Shown here: one piece after another, positions 45,837 through 53,528 of the stretch | How the letters are laid out: each line of letters starts with the position of its first letter | How positions within the stretch are numbered: position 1 is the stretch's first letter | Source: Cylindrospermum sp. NIES-4074 | GTDB lineage: Bacteria; Cyanobacteriota; Cyanobacteriia; Cyanobacteriales; Nostocaceae | DNA length: 64,000 nt | Reading direction: 5' to 3' | NCBI GenBank assembly: GCA_003994795.1 | Contig: AP018269.1 | Location: 62,001 to 126,000 of the forward strand | Notes under the pieces: model-generated | The model's database searches: none | What the model saw: the letters and a program-made list of their open reading frames with translations, nothing else | What the model was told of the DNA's origin: nothing | Made by a program: the position numbers and the translations under genes

Positions 45837-46148
45837 TCAAACATCAACTCTTATGTAATCTAACTCTTCCATTAACCGCTCAAAGTCTATCGGGTTGTTT
45901 TCGACAGGCTGTACCAAGGCATAAACGAAAGGAAATTTGCCTTTTGTAACTTCTTCAAAGTTATTTGGTATCCATTTTTCTTCAACATCAATTGGATTTT
46001 CTATTAAAAGTAGTTGATAACCCATTATTTCGTTAGCGTCATAAAGCGGTTTGATCTTCTCCTTTGTGTTTTGAATAGTTCCTCTGCAATTTACTAAATC
46101 TCCAATAGACTTAAAATGAACATATTCATGGGCCAATTCGCTAGTCAT
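45837..46148 (-). CDS. Unknown 103-residue protein
   Basis: The frame starts MTSELAHEYVHFKSIGDLVN, is acidic, has no signal peptide and no family I recognise. It ends 18 bp before the nucleoside hydrolase fragment start, same strand, so the two may once have been an operon. The WIPNNFEEVTKGKFPFVYAL segment looks folded. A full gene is possible; it lies in a debris-rich region. Confidence 0.5.
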   Translation of the reverse strand: MTSELAHEYVHFKSIGDLVNCRGTIQNTKEKIKPLYDANEIMGYQLLLIENPIDVEEKWIPNNFEEVTKGKFPFVYALVQPVENNPIDFERLMEELDYIRVDV

Positions 46149-46308
46149 TTTATTTTTAGTCTCTATCTTTGCAGGTTATCTCAATTCTTGCTATCTTTAG
46201 ATTAACAAAAATTACTTAAACAAGATGACTAATAACAAGGAATTGGGGAGTAACATAAAGAATACTCACCGGCTCTAGGCAAAGCCCAGAAAGCCGAATT
46301 TACGATCG

Positions 46309-46520
46309 CACCAACAAACCAGAGTTTCAAGGGGCACTGGAAGCCCAGAAAGAAGCCCAAACCAGCGCAGCCCAAGCTCTTTAAGAGTATGGACATCCTG
46401 AAAGACCCGATTCAATTCCCGACTCGACTAATCTCATTCAAGCAGTGAAGCAAGGCTTTTTGAACTTCGTCAAAAATATCGGGCAATATCTGCAACCAGG
46501 CTTGATGGGCTGGCTCACAG
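46309..46520 (+). pseudogene. Remnant of a second DUF4157 toxin gene
   Basis: Bases 46315-46380 match the intact toxin gene at about 41113-41178 (CAGAGTTTCAAGGGGCACTG versus CGGCGTTTCAAGGGGCACTC). Bases 46388-46520 match about 42023-42150 (ATGGACATCCTGAAAGACCC; AGGCTTTTTGAACTT). The ~840 bases between them in the intact gene are missing and the frame is broken by TAA at 46381. Start and end of the old gene are absent. The rest of this spacer (46521-46721) is GC-rich repeat DNA. Confidence 0.85.
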
Positions 46521-46721
46521 GTATGATGACAATACGGGGGCTATCATCGCCATGAGTTTAATGGAACGGAGAAAGCGATCGCCTCCGGCACGGCAGGGCC
46601 GAACGCCTCCGGCGGGCGGGTACGCGATCGCATCCACCCCCACGCAAACCAACTGGCGATCGCATTTCCCTAATGCTAGCAGAGATAAAAAATCCACCCA
46701 CAGAACTAGCTGATTCTAATT

Positions 46722-47861
46722 ATGGATAAAGCTTTCCCACTCACCCCTAGAGATGAACAAATTTTTGAGGAAGTAGTCAATTTCTTCCAAACCGACGATT
46801 GGCCTTTCATCCAAATTGCTGAACAGCCAGCCTTACAGACTTCCTTTCAGGGCGATAATGGCAAATGGAACTGCTACGCTAACACCAGAATTGAACAACA
46901 GCAATTTATCTTTTACTCAGTTTGCCCAGTTAACACCCCAGAAGATAAGCGGCTGGCTATGGCAGAATTTATTGCTAGAGCCAATTATGGTATGGCGATC
47001 GGCAATTTTGAGCTAGATTTTGCTGATGGCGAAATTCGCTACAAAACTAGTATTGATGTTGAAGGTGATGAACTGAGTTTTGCGCTCATCAAACAATTGG
47101 TTTACGCTAATGTGACGATGATGGATGAATATCTGCCAGGGATGATGACTGTGATTTATGGTGATGTGTCACCAGAAGAAGCAATTAAACAAATTGAATT
47201 AATTTTAGATATTCCCCAATCATTAGATGAAGAAGAGCAATTTTCAGAAGTTGTGCCTGCAAGTAACCAGGAAGAGTTAAAAGTTAATTCATCTTGGCAA
47301 ACAGATGTACAGAAACAAGAAACAAAACTTAATAATAAATCCCATATACTATCAATATTGACACCAGATGAAATTGCTCAATTCCATCAAGTGTCGCAGA
47401 TGGTAGCACCTTATCAACAAAAAAAAGTCCAAGAGATAACAGAGAAACTTAAAAGCGTAATTATTACTAGATTAGGGGAATTAGGAGAGGAAATATTTAC
47501 CAGAGCATCTACTTTTTTCCCTGAGGTAAAATTAGAGGCTAAAAATTTAAAATTAATCCAACGTTATTCAGGACTAGCCGGACGGACAAGATTACTTTGG
47601 CAACGTCTCAACACTTGGAGTGAGCAGCATGGGGAACTACGAGCGAATTCACAAGGAAGAATAGCCCTAGTAGAGTTAGATAAACTATTTTGGCGTATTG
47701 ATGAGCGTCTACAAGAACTACCGACAAATAAATTTGAGGGTGAAAAAGAAGTAAAACTACTAGTTGAAATTGAAGAATTAAGAGAGCAGTTAGGTGTTTA
47801 TGATCACCTCATCATCAAGATAGAGGAAAATCCAGATATGGGCTTGGCTTCTACCCAATAA
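46722..47861 (+). CDS. YbjN-domain protein
   Basis: The 379-residue protein has an N-terminal YbjN-type domain at ~10-165 (DEQIFEEVVNFFQTDDWPFI; FYSVCPVNTPEDKRLAMAEF; ARANYGMAIGNFELDFADGE), a fold resembling type III secretion chaperones. A linker follows, then a helical C-terminus (~225-370) with coiled-coil character that I do not recognise. It follows the toxin remnant in the same direction, so it may be a chaperone or accessory of a toxin cassette; this is inference from position. ATG 46722 begins the domain. A terminator follows at 47980. Confidence 0.8.
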   Translation: MDKAFPLTPRDEQIFEEVVNFFQTDDWPFIQIAEQPALQTSFQGDNGKWNCYANTRIEQQQFIFYSVCPVNTPEDKRLAMAEFIARANYGMAIGNFELDFADGEIRYKTSIDVEGDELSFALIKQLVYANVTMMDEYLPGMMTVIYGDVSPEEAIKQIELILDIPQSLDEEEQFSEVVPASNQEELKVNSSWQTDVQKQETKLNNKSHILSILTPDEIAQFHQVSQMVAPYQQKKVQEITEKLKSVIITRLGELGEEIFTRASTFFPEVKLEAKNLKLIQRYSGLAGRTRLLWQRLNTWSEQHGELRANSQGRIALVELDKLFWRIDERLQELPTNKFEGEKEVKLLVEIEELREQLGVYDHLIIKIEENPDMGLASTQ

Positions 47862-47979
47862 ATATTTTATATCTTGCTGACTCCAACTCAACTCTACCTC
47901 TCGGTGTCCAGCCAGGTGGGAGCAACTTAATTCAGTATTTATACGTAAAATTAAAAACCCTATCCTTAAACTTGCAAAC

Positions 47980-48014
47980 GCCGGGAAAGTAGTATACTTT
48001 TCTCGGCATTTTTA
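47980..48014 (+). terminator. Terminator after the YbjN gene
   Basis: GCCGGGAAA and TTTCTCGGC pair with one G-T around a ten-base loop, followed by ATTTTTATT. It is 119 bp past the stop. Confidence 0.75.
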
Positions 48015-48065
48015 TTGCCTATCTAAATAATTCGTCTACAAACAAGGAATTTTGGGGTTAATTTT

Positions 48066-48443
48066 ATGTTAAGTCCTGTGGTAACGCTGAGTATCTTTCA
48101 AAAACAACCAGGCCCTAAAGCCTTTTCAGCGGGTGAAGTCATTTTTGCAGAAGGACAGCCTGGGGATGTGATGTATGGCATTCTGGCAGGAGAAGTTGAG
48201 GTAGTTGTCAACGGTAAGGTTGTGGAGACGATCGCAGCCGGCGAGGTTTTTGGTGTGGGGGTACTGGTGGGGGTAGGCAATAGAACTTATACAGCCATTG
48301 CCAAGTCTGACTGCAAGCTGGCTTATATTGATGAAGCAGGCTTTCTCTTTGCTGTTCAGGAAACACCGACTTTTGCCTTAAAGGTGATGAAGAGTTATTC
48401 AGAACGCCTGAGTCGTGTGGAACATCAGCTTTCCAGTTTATAA
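48066..48443 (+). CDS. Stand-alone cyclic nucleotide-binding domain protein
   Basis: The 125-residue protein is a single CRP-like beta-roll: FSAGEVIFAEGQPGDVMYGI, LAGEVEVVVNGKVVETIAAG and EVFGVGVLVGVGNRTYTAIA. The phosphate-binding cassette keeps Gly-rich spacing, but the Glu is replaced (FGVGVLV instead of FGE), and there is no DNA-binding domain, so it may be a regulatory partner without strong cNMP affinity. ATG 48066 is preceded by GGGGTTAATTTT. Its end overlaps the HAD gene end by six bases on the other strand. Confidence 0.87.
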   Translation: MLSPVVTLSIFQKQPGPKAFSAGEVIFAEGQPGDVMYGILAGEVEVVVNGKVVETIAAGEVFGVGVLVGVGNRTYTAIAKSDCKLAYIDEAGFLFAVQETPTFALKVMKSYSERLSRVEHQLSSL

Positions 48444-49289
48444 TACCTCGTTCCCAGCCGACTGCTGGGAATGCTTCTTGCCCTCTGCCTCCTGCCTTCT
48501 TTGATAAACTTCCTGCACCCACTCCAAATCTACATCAGTCAGATAATCCACAACCCAGTTGCAGCAGCGATGGAGCATATGGAAGGGATAGGTATTTGCC
48601 ACCCCTACGACCTGCATCTCGGCGAGTTTTGCGGCTTGGATACCATCGGGGGTATCTTCAATCGCCAGACACTCTTGTGGTTGAAGATTCAAGTCAGGAT
48701 ATTGTTGGTTGAGGCGTTCCACTGCTAGCAGATAACCATCGGGGTTGGGTTTACTGGTGGTGGTGTCTTCACCCGCGACAATCACTTTAAAGTATTCAGT
48801 TAGTTTGGCACGCTCTAATACCAATTCTATTTCTTTACGAAAAGCGCCGCTGACTAACCCTAGTTTGAGATTACGCGAATCTCCTTTGGAGACGCTACGC
48901 GAATCTCCTTTGGAGACGCTGCGCGAATCTCCTTTGGAGACGCTGCGCGAATCTCCTTTGGAGACGCTGCGCGATCGCACTTGATAGATCAAATCTTCCA
49001 CACCCGGATACAAAGGCAGTTTTTCTAGTTTCTCTAGTTCCAGCACATAAGCTTCAGCCTTGCGGTTGAGCAACTGATTTAAATAGTCTTCGCTGGCTAC
49101 GCGGCCACGATTAGCCAATAATTGTTGAAAACAAGCGCGATCGCTACGTCCCAGAGCCGCTTGACGCTCATTTACCCGTTGGGGTTGGAGATTTTCCTGA
49201 ATGAGAATCTCATCTATCAGTTGCAAATGGATTGGCTCATCTTTAATGATGACACCATTAAAATCAAACAGAACTGCCTTTAAACTCAT
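48438..49289 (-). CDS. HAD-family phosphatase with in-frame repeat insertion
   Basis: The 283-residue protein is a beta-phosphoglucomutase-like HAD hydrolase: motif I VLFDFNGVII (the second Asp of DxD is Asn, which would normally be the acid/base), motif II GLVSGAF, motif III Lys in SKPNPDGYLLA, and motif IV CLAIEDTPDGIQAA. Between the cap and core (residues ~106-137) lie four copies of an eight-residue unit SRSVSKGD encoded by a 24-bp repeat. The last residues (SAGNEVL) come from another dispersed repeat at 48447-48474. Activity is uncertain given the Asn and the insertion. Convergent with the cNMP-binding gene. Confidence 0.88.
   Translation of the reverse strand: MSLKAVLFDFNGVIIKDEPIHLQLIDEILIQENLQPQRVNERQAALGRSDRACFQQLLANRGRVASEDYLNQLLNRKAEAYVLELEKLEKLPLYPGVEDLIYQVRSRSVSKGDSRSVSKGDSRSVSKGDSRSVSKGDSRNLKLGLVSGAFRKEIELVLERAKLTEYFKVIVAGEDTTTSKPNPDGYLLAVERLNQQYPDLNLQPQECLAIEDTPDGIQAAKLAEMQVVGVANTYPFHMLHRCCNWVVDYLTDVDLEWVQEVYQRRQEAEGKKHSQQSAGNEVL
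48447..48474. repeat. CTCGTTCCCAG...CTGGGAATGC repeat
   Basis: A 28-bp imperfect palindrome whose arms recur as an inverted pair at 63665-63692 and 63741-63768. It supplies the C-terminal codons of the HAD gene. Confidence 0.8.
48874..48969. repeat. 24-bp tandem repeat x4 inside the HAD gene
   Basis: Four nearly identical 24-bp units (CGCGAATCTCCTTTGGAGAC plus GCTG or GCTA) contain the palindrome TCTCCTTTGGAGA. Length is a multiple of three, so the reading frame is kept. Confidence 0.95.
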
Positions 49290-49707
49290 GCCACTATGCC
49301 AAAAGCTGGGGAACTAACACCCTCCACATTATTATTATCTATTCTGGTATCTATTGATGTCGTAACCTATTGCTGTACTTTTGTGGTCATCGGGTTCACA
49401 CCGCTAGTTACCTGATCTATCAACCAAACATCCTGGGTTCGCACCGCAGTATATGGGGATTGTCATATCAGTTATGCAGATGCTGTTTCTTTACAAATTT
49501 TAATTAACTCTCAAAAAACCTGCTTTTCTACGGTGGCAGACTTGTCATTTTGTATTACACTGTAATATATTGTCAAATAGTCCTGCAAAACTTAAATTGT
49601 TAGAACTAGCTTGTATATATCATTTCTCAGTTAAGTGAGGGACTATTGAGGAAGCGCTATAAAAACGCAATATCAGCTAATCAATCCCAAATTTCACCTT
49701 AAAAATT
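49290..49707. other. Spacer upstream of rtcB
   Basis: These 418 bases hold no gene. A 15-bp odd palindrome TATTACACTGTAATA at 49553-49567 lies 140 bp before rtcB and could be an operator. A promoter is likely downstream of it in the AT-rich stretch, but no clear -10/-35 pair stands out. Confidence 0.45.
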
Positions 49708-51855
49708 ATGCCCTACGAAAAGTTAGACATTTCCGCATCAACACCAGTTTTCTCTTGGGCAAATCACCCCTTGGGAGCAGATGAAACCAAGATGGCCAAG
49801 AATGTGGCATCGCTGCCATTCATGTTTAAGCACGTAGCATTAATGCCAGATGTGCATTTAGGTAAAGGAGCCTTAGTGGGTTCAGTAATTGCCACAAAAG
49901 AAGCAATTATCCCCGCTGCTGTGGGTGTAGATATTGGTTGCTTTGCGGGAGATACCCTAATTCCTTTAGTGGATGGGCAATCGTATCACATCAAAGACCT
50001 AGCAGAGCAAGATAAAGAGTTTATTGTCTATGCTTGCACTCCCACAGGAAAAATTGTAGCAGCTCAAGCAACTGCCAAATTAACCAGACGAAATACCTCA
50101 CTCGTAAAAGTGATTTTGGATAATGCTGAAGAGATTATCTGCACCCCCGATCACCAATTTATGCTGCGGGATGGAACTTATCAAGAAGCGCAGTTTCTGC
50201 AACCAAGCACTTCCTTGATGCCTTTTTACTCCCAAGTTGATAAAGATGGCTACACCCTAATTTCTCAACCATACTCCAGCAAATGGCAAAAAGCACATTG
50301 GATTATTGCCAGATCAGGATTACTTGGTAAAGTTCCCAGATTTGAGGGACAGAGAACAGTCATTCATCATCGAAACTTCCATGAATTAGATAATCGACCA
50401 GAAAATCTTGAGTTCATGGGTGCTAATGATCATTCTGCTTACCATCGCTCTTTAGCAGAGCGTAATCAACACTGGCAATCTCCCGAATTTGAAGAAAAAC
50501 GAATTGCTTCCCTTGCTCAAAAGGCAAAAACTCCAGAAGGAAACCAATACTATGCTGAACGAGGAACGAAGAACATTCTTCAGTATATGCAACAGCAGCC
50601 AGAACATTTTAAAAATGCAGTTGCAGATAATGGTCTACGGGGTAAACAATATTTAGTAGCTTACAACACAAGCGAAAAAGGTAGAGCAAAGTCTCAGGAA
50701 ATTGCTAACCGATACTATACCTGTGAGATTTGTGGTGCTGAGGTGAAAACTCCAATTGGACTCCACAACCACCGCAAAAAAGAACACCGATGTAATCACA
50801 AAGTTGTTGCTGTACTTCCCCTCAATTACACCGAAGACGTTTACTGTCTAACAGTACCGGAGTACCATAACTTTGCTCTCAAAGCTGGGGTATTTGTGCA
50901 TAACTGCGGTATGTGCGCCATTAAAACCCCATTTACTGCCGAAAAGCTGGAAGGTAAACTCAAGAAAATCCGCTTGGATATTGAAGCAGCAATTCCTACT
51001 GGATTTAATGAAAACAAAGAAATTGAAAAATCTGTCAGCAATTGGCAACGCTGGCGCGATTTTCAAGACTTACATCGAGGAGTGCAAAACCTAGAAAGCA
51101 AAGCGATGAAACAAATGGGTTCTCTGGGAGGAGGAAACCACTTTATTGAGGTTTGCATCGATACAGAAAACCAAGTTTGGCTAATGTTACATTCTGGTTC
51201 CCGCCATATTGGCAATAATCTTGCTCAGTGCCACATTGGTACTGCCAAAGAATTAGCTAAAATGGCAGAGAATAAATTACCTGATCCCGATTTAGCTTAT
51301 TTTGTAGCAGGTACACCAGAATTCCAAGCATACTGGAATGATTTGCAATGGGCGCAAGACTATGCGCGTGTAAACCGTGATGTGATGATGGCGCGATTTA
51401 AACGCATCATGGAAAAACATTTAGCGGGGGGAAAAGTCACTAAATCCTTATTAGAGGTAAATTGTCATCACAACTACGCTGAAAAAGAAGTACATTTTGG
51501 CGAAGATGTGTATGTGACTCGCAAAGGTGCAGTCCGTGCCCAAACTGAAGACTATGGGATTATTCCTGGTTCAATGGGGGCAAAGTCCTTCATAGTTAAA
51601 GGTAAAGGTAATGCTCATAGCTTCTGTTCTTGCAGTCATGGTGCAGGGCGTTTGTTGTCTAGAAATAAGGCAAAAAATCTCTACACACTTGATGATTTAA
51701 TTCAGCAAACTCAAGGGGTAGAATGCCGCAAAGATGTGGAAGTTTTGGATGAAATTCCCGGTGCTTACAAGCCGATAGAACAAGTGATGGAAAATCAGGC
51801 AGATTTGGTTGAGGTAGTAGCAACACTCAAGCAAGTTGTATGTGTTAAAGGTTAG
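49708..51855 (+). CDS. rtcB: RNA ligase RtcB interrupted by an intein
   Basis: RtcB joins 2',3'-cyclic phosphate or 3'-phosphate RNA ends to 5'-OH with GTP and Mn2+, in tRNA repair. The precursor is 715 residues; removing the intein (78-399) leaves 393, a normal short bacterial RtcB. Host motifs: LMPDVHLGKGALVGSV, GVDIGC/CGMCA around the Mn-binding Cys, GSLGGGNHFIEV, LHSGSRHIG, NCHHNYAEKE and the guanylated-His block CSCSHGAGR. The intein sits inside the metal-binding GVDIGCG motif, so splicing is required for activity. No archease or RtcR gene adjoins. A strong terminator follows. ATG 49708 is the start. Confidence 0.95.
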   Translation: MPYEKLDISASTPVFSWANHPLGADETKMAKNVASLPFMFKHVALMPDVHLGKGALVGSVIATKEAIIPAAVGVDIGCFAGDTLIPLVDGQSYHIKDLAEQDKEFIVYACTPTGKIVAAQATAKLTRRNTSLVKVILDNAEEIICTPDHQFMLRDGTYQEAQFLQPSTSLMPFYSQVDKDGYTLISQPYSSKWQKAHWIIARSGLLGKVPRFEGQRTVIHHRNFHELDNRPENLEFMGANDHSAYHRSLAERNQHWQSPEFEEKRIASLAQKAKTPEGNQYYAERGTKNILQYMQQQPEHFKNAVADNGLRGKQYLVAYNTSEKGRAKSQEIANRYYTCEICGAEVKTPIGLHNHRKKEHRCNHKVVAVLPLNYTEDVYCLTVPEYHNFALKAGVFVHNCGMCAIKTPFTAEKLEGKLKKIRLDIEAAIPTGFNENKEIEKSVSNWQRWRDFQDLHRGVQNLESKAMKQMGSLGGGNHFIEVCIDTENQVWLMLHSGSRHIGNNLAQCHIGTAKELAKMAENKLPDPDLAYFVAGTPEFQAYWNDLQWAQDYARVNRDVMMARFKRIMEKHLAGGKVTKSLLEVNCHHNYAEKEVHFGEDVYVTRKGAVRAQTEDYGIIPGSMGAKSFIVKGKGNAHSFCSCSHGAGRLLSRNKAKNLYTLDDLIQQTQGVECRKDVEVLDEIPGAYKPIEQVMENQADLVEVVATLKQVVCVKG
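49939..50904 (+). mobile_element. Intein with HNH endonuclease and zinc finger
   Basis: This 322-residue protein intron occupies residues 78-399. Its splice signals are Cys78 (CFAGDTLIPL, block A), CTPDHQFMLRDG (block B), EDVYCLTVPEYHNFALKAG (block F) and VFVHN followed by Cys (block G). An HNH homing-endonuclease core is at HHRNFHELDNRPENLEF. Near its end a C2H2-like finger appears, CEIC (339-342) with His355 and His360. All splice residues look intact, so it should splice, and the endonuclease may be active. Confidence 0.94.
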
Positions 51856-51864
51856 ATGTATAAG

Positions 51865-51892
51865 GGTGGGTACTGTCCCACCTTTTTATTTT
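51865..51892 (+). terminator. Terminator of rtcB
   Basis: GGTGGG (51865-51870) and CCCACC (51877-51882) pair around TACTGT, followed by TTTTTATTTT. It begins ten bases after the rtcB stop. Confidence 0.9.
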
Positions 51893-51957
51893 GTAAATTT
51901 AAATATATACGGCAGATTGCAAATTGGTGCAAATTGGTGAGGTATATATTATCGTAA

Positions 51958-51978
51958 GGGCACAACATTGTTGTGCCC
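51958..51978. repeat. Hairpin in a dispersed repeat element
   Basis: GGGCACAACA and TGTTGTGCCC form perfect arms around one base. The surrounding ~51905-52015 resembles the element at 4523-4614 (GTGCCCCTACC; TTTACCTGAAAA). It lies just upstream of the ATP-grasp gene. Confidence 0.75.
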
Positions 51979-52029
51979 CTACCCGCGTACCTCATTTACC
52001 TGAAAAATACTGTATATTTTGCAAAATTG

Positions 52030-52911
52030 ATGATTGTTCTCAGTGAAGCAACAGCACAGACTGAACCATCTGCCAGCGCCAGTGATATTAAATTAATGAC
52101 TGAAGCGGCTAAATTATTGGGGTGCAAAGTCTACTACATACCACAAAATTTTGAACGTTGTGGTACAGCAGAAAATGCTCTATGGCACGTTCCTCAATTT
52201 GCTCAAGAAACTGCTGGTATTTGGGTAGGGTATATTCCTGAATTTCAGAGGTACGTGGCTATATATCAAGCTGCTTTAGCTAAGGGGATAAAACTACTCA
52301 ACACTCCCTTAGAACACCAAACGGCCCTAGAATTTGACCTATTTTATCCTAAATTGAGAGGATTAACACCTGATAGCGTGGTAATTACCTCAACAAATGA
52401 ATGTATCGAGGCTAGTGAATTATTAGAATTTCCTGTATTTGTGAAAGGCGCAATTCAATCTCAAAAAATCCAAGGATGGGATTCTTGCGTAGCAAACAAT
52501 CTAGAAGAATTGCTGAGATTGACAGAAGATTTATTAAAATTCAAGGCGGGTTCACGGGGTAGAGTTATTGTCAGAAAGTTAGTGAAGCTACGACATCAAC
52601 GCCTAGCTCCGAATGGCTTTCCTATGGGTAGAGAATTTAGATGTTTTATTTATCATCAACAGCTTCTCAAATATGGATATTATTGGGATGGGCAAGATGA
52701 TTTAAAGCAATTAACAAAATTAGAGGAAAATCAAGTATTAAATTTAGCAATTCTCGCCTCTCAACGCCTTCAAGTTCCTTATGTGGCAATTGATATCGGG
52801 CAATTAGAAACTGGAGAGTGGATTGTCATTGAAACAGCAGATGCTCAATTTGCTGGTCTTAGTCAAATTCCTGCACTTGAATTATGGAGTAAGTTGAAAG
52901 ATATTTGCTAG
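52030..52911 (+). CDS. ATP-grasp domain protein
   Basis: I chose ATG 52030 (MIVLSEATAQTEPSASASDI), since a GTG at 51973 would put a dispersed repeat in the coding region. The 293-residue protein has an N-terminal preATP-grasp part (KLLGCKVYYIPQNFERCGTA), then ATP-grasp features: LLEFPVFVKGAIQSQKIQGW with the nucleotide-binding Lys, IVRKLVKLRHQ and GREFRCFIYHQQLLKYGYYW. Near the end, YVAIDIGQLETGEWIVIETA D provides the acidic metal site. Such enzymes join a carboxylate to an amine or similar, but the substrate is unknown. The next gene, 38 bp on, is an acetyltransferase in the same direction, so a shared small-molecule pathway is possible. Confidence 0.8.
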   Translation: MIVLSEATAQTEPSASASDIKLMTEAAKLLGCKVYYIPQNFERCGTAENALWHVPQFAQETAGIWVGYIPEFQRYVAIYQAALAKGIKLLNTPLEHQTALEFDLFYPKLRGLTPDSVVITSTNECIEASELLEFPVFVKGAIQSQKIQGWDSCVANNLEELLRLTEDLLKFKAGSRGRVIVRKLVKLRHQRLAPNGFPMGREFRCFIYHQQLLKYGYYWDGQDDLKQLTKLEENQVLNLAILASQRLQVPYVAIDIGQLETGEWIVIETADAQFAGLSQIPALELWSKLKDIC

Positions 52912-52949
52912 ACACAGTAGATTAGACCTATACAAATTGAAACTTGGAT

Positions 52950-53528
52950 ATGGAGAAAACAGAAAAACAGAAAATGCTCGCAGGTGAGTTATATTTATCA
53001 GAAGATCCAGAGTTGGCTCTTGAAAATCAGCGAGCAAGTCGTCTGCTGCAAAGGTACAACTCGACTACAGCAGAACAACAAGAACAGCGATCGCAAATTT
53101 TAGCAGAATTGTTCTCCAAAATTGGGGTAAAAGCAAAGGTTGTGCCGCCTTTTCACTGCGATTATGGCAAGAATATTTACGCTGGGAATAACTTGTATAT
53201 TAATTACGGCTGTGTAATTTTAGACTGCAACAGGGTTGATATTGGTGAAAATGTCTTGCTAGGGCCTTATGTCCAGATTTACACAGCTTATCACTCAACA
53301 GACCCAGAAACTCGCCTGACGGGCAGAGAATTAGCAGCCCCAATTAAAATTGGTAATAATGTGTGGATTGGTGGCGGTGCAATTATTTGTGCAGGGGTAA
53401 CAATTGGTGATAATACTAGCATCGGCGCTGGTAGTGTGGTAGTTAAAGATTTACCTGCAAATGTGGTGGCTGTGGGTAATCCCTGCCGAATTATTCGCCA
53501 TTTGTCCGAGAACCTTACCACAGACTGA
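52950..53528 (+). CDS. Maltose/galactoside-type O-acetyltransferase
   Basis: The 192-residue protein from ATG 52950 (MEKTEKQKMLAGELYLSEDP) has the N-terminal helical cap of sugar O-acetyltransferases and a left-handed beta-helix of hexapeptide repeats: IYAGNNLYINYGCVILDCNR, VDIGENVLLGPYVQIYTAYH (catalytic His in AYH), then IKIGNNVWIGGGAIICAGVT. It ends with the usual VAVGNPCRIIR. It transfers acetyl from acetyl-CoA to a sugar hydroxyl in the cytoplasm. It overlaps the 3' end of the DUF72 gene by 14 bases, tail to tail. Confidence 0.92.
   Translation: MEKTEKQKMLAGELYLSEDPELALENQRASRLLQRYNSTTAEQQEQRSQILAELFSKIGVKAKVVPPFHCDYGKNIYAGNNLYINYGCVILDCNRVDIGENVLLGPYVQIYTAYHSTDPETRLTGRELAAPIKIGNNVWIGGGAIICAGVTIGDNTSIGAGSVVVKDLPANVVAVGNPCRIIRHLSENLTTD

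Noticed and set aside
48745-48984. Plus-strand open frame repeating the TLRESPLE unit
   Set aside because: It is the antisense of the HAD gene's 24-bp array; the HAD motifs are on the minus strand.
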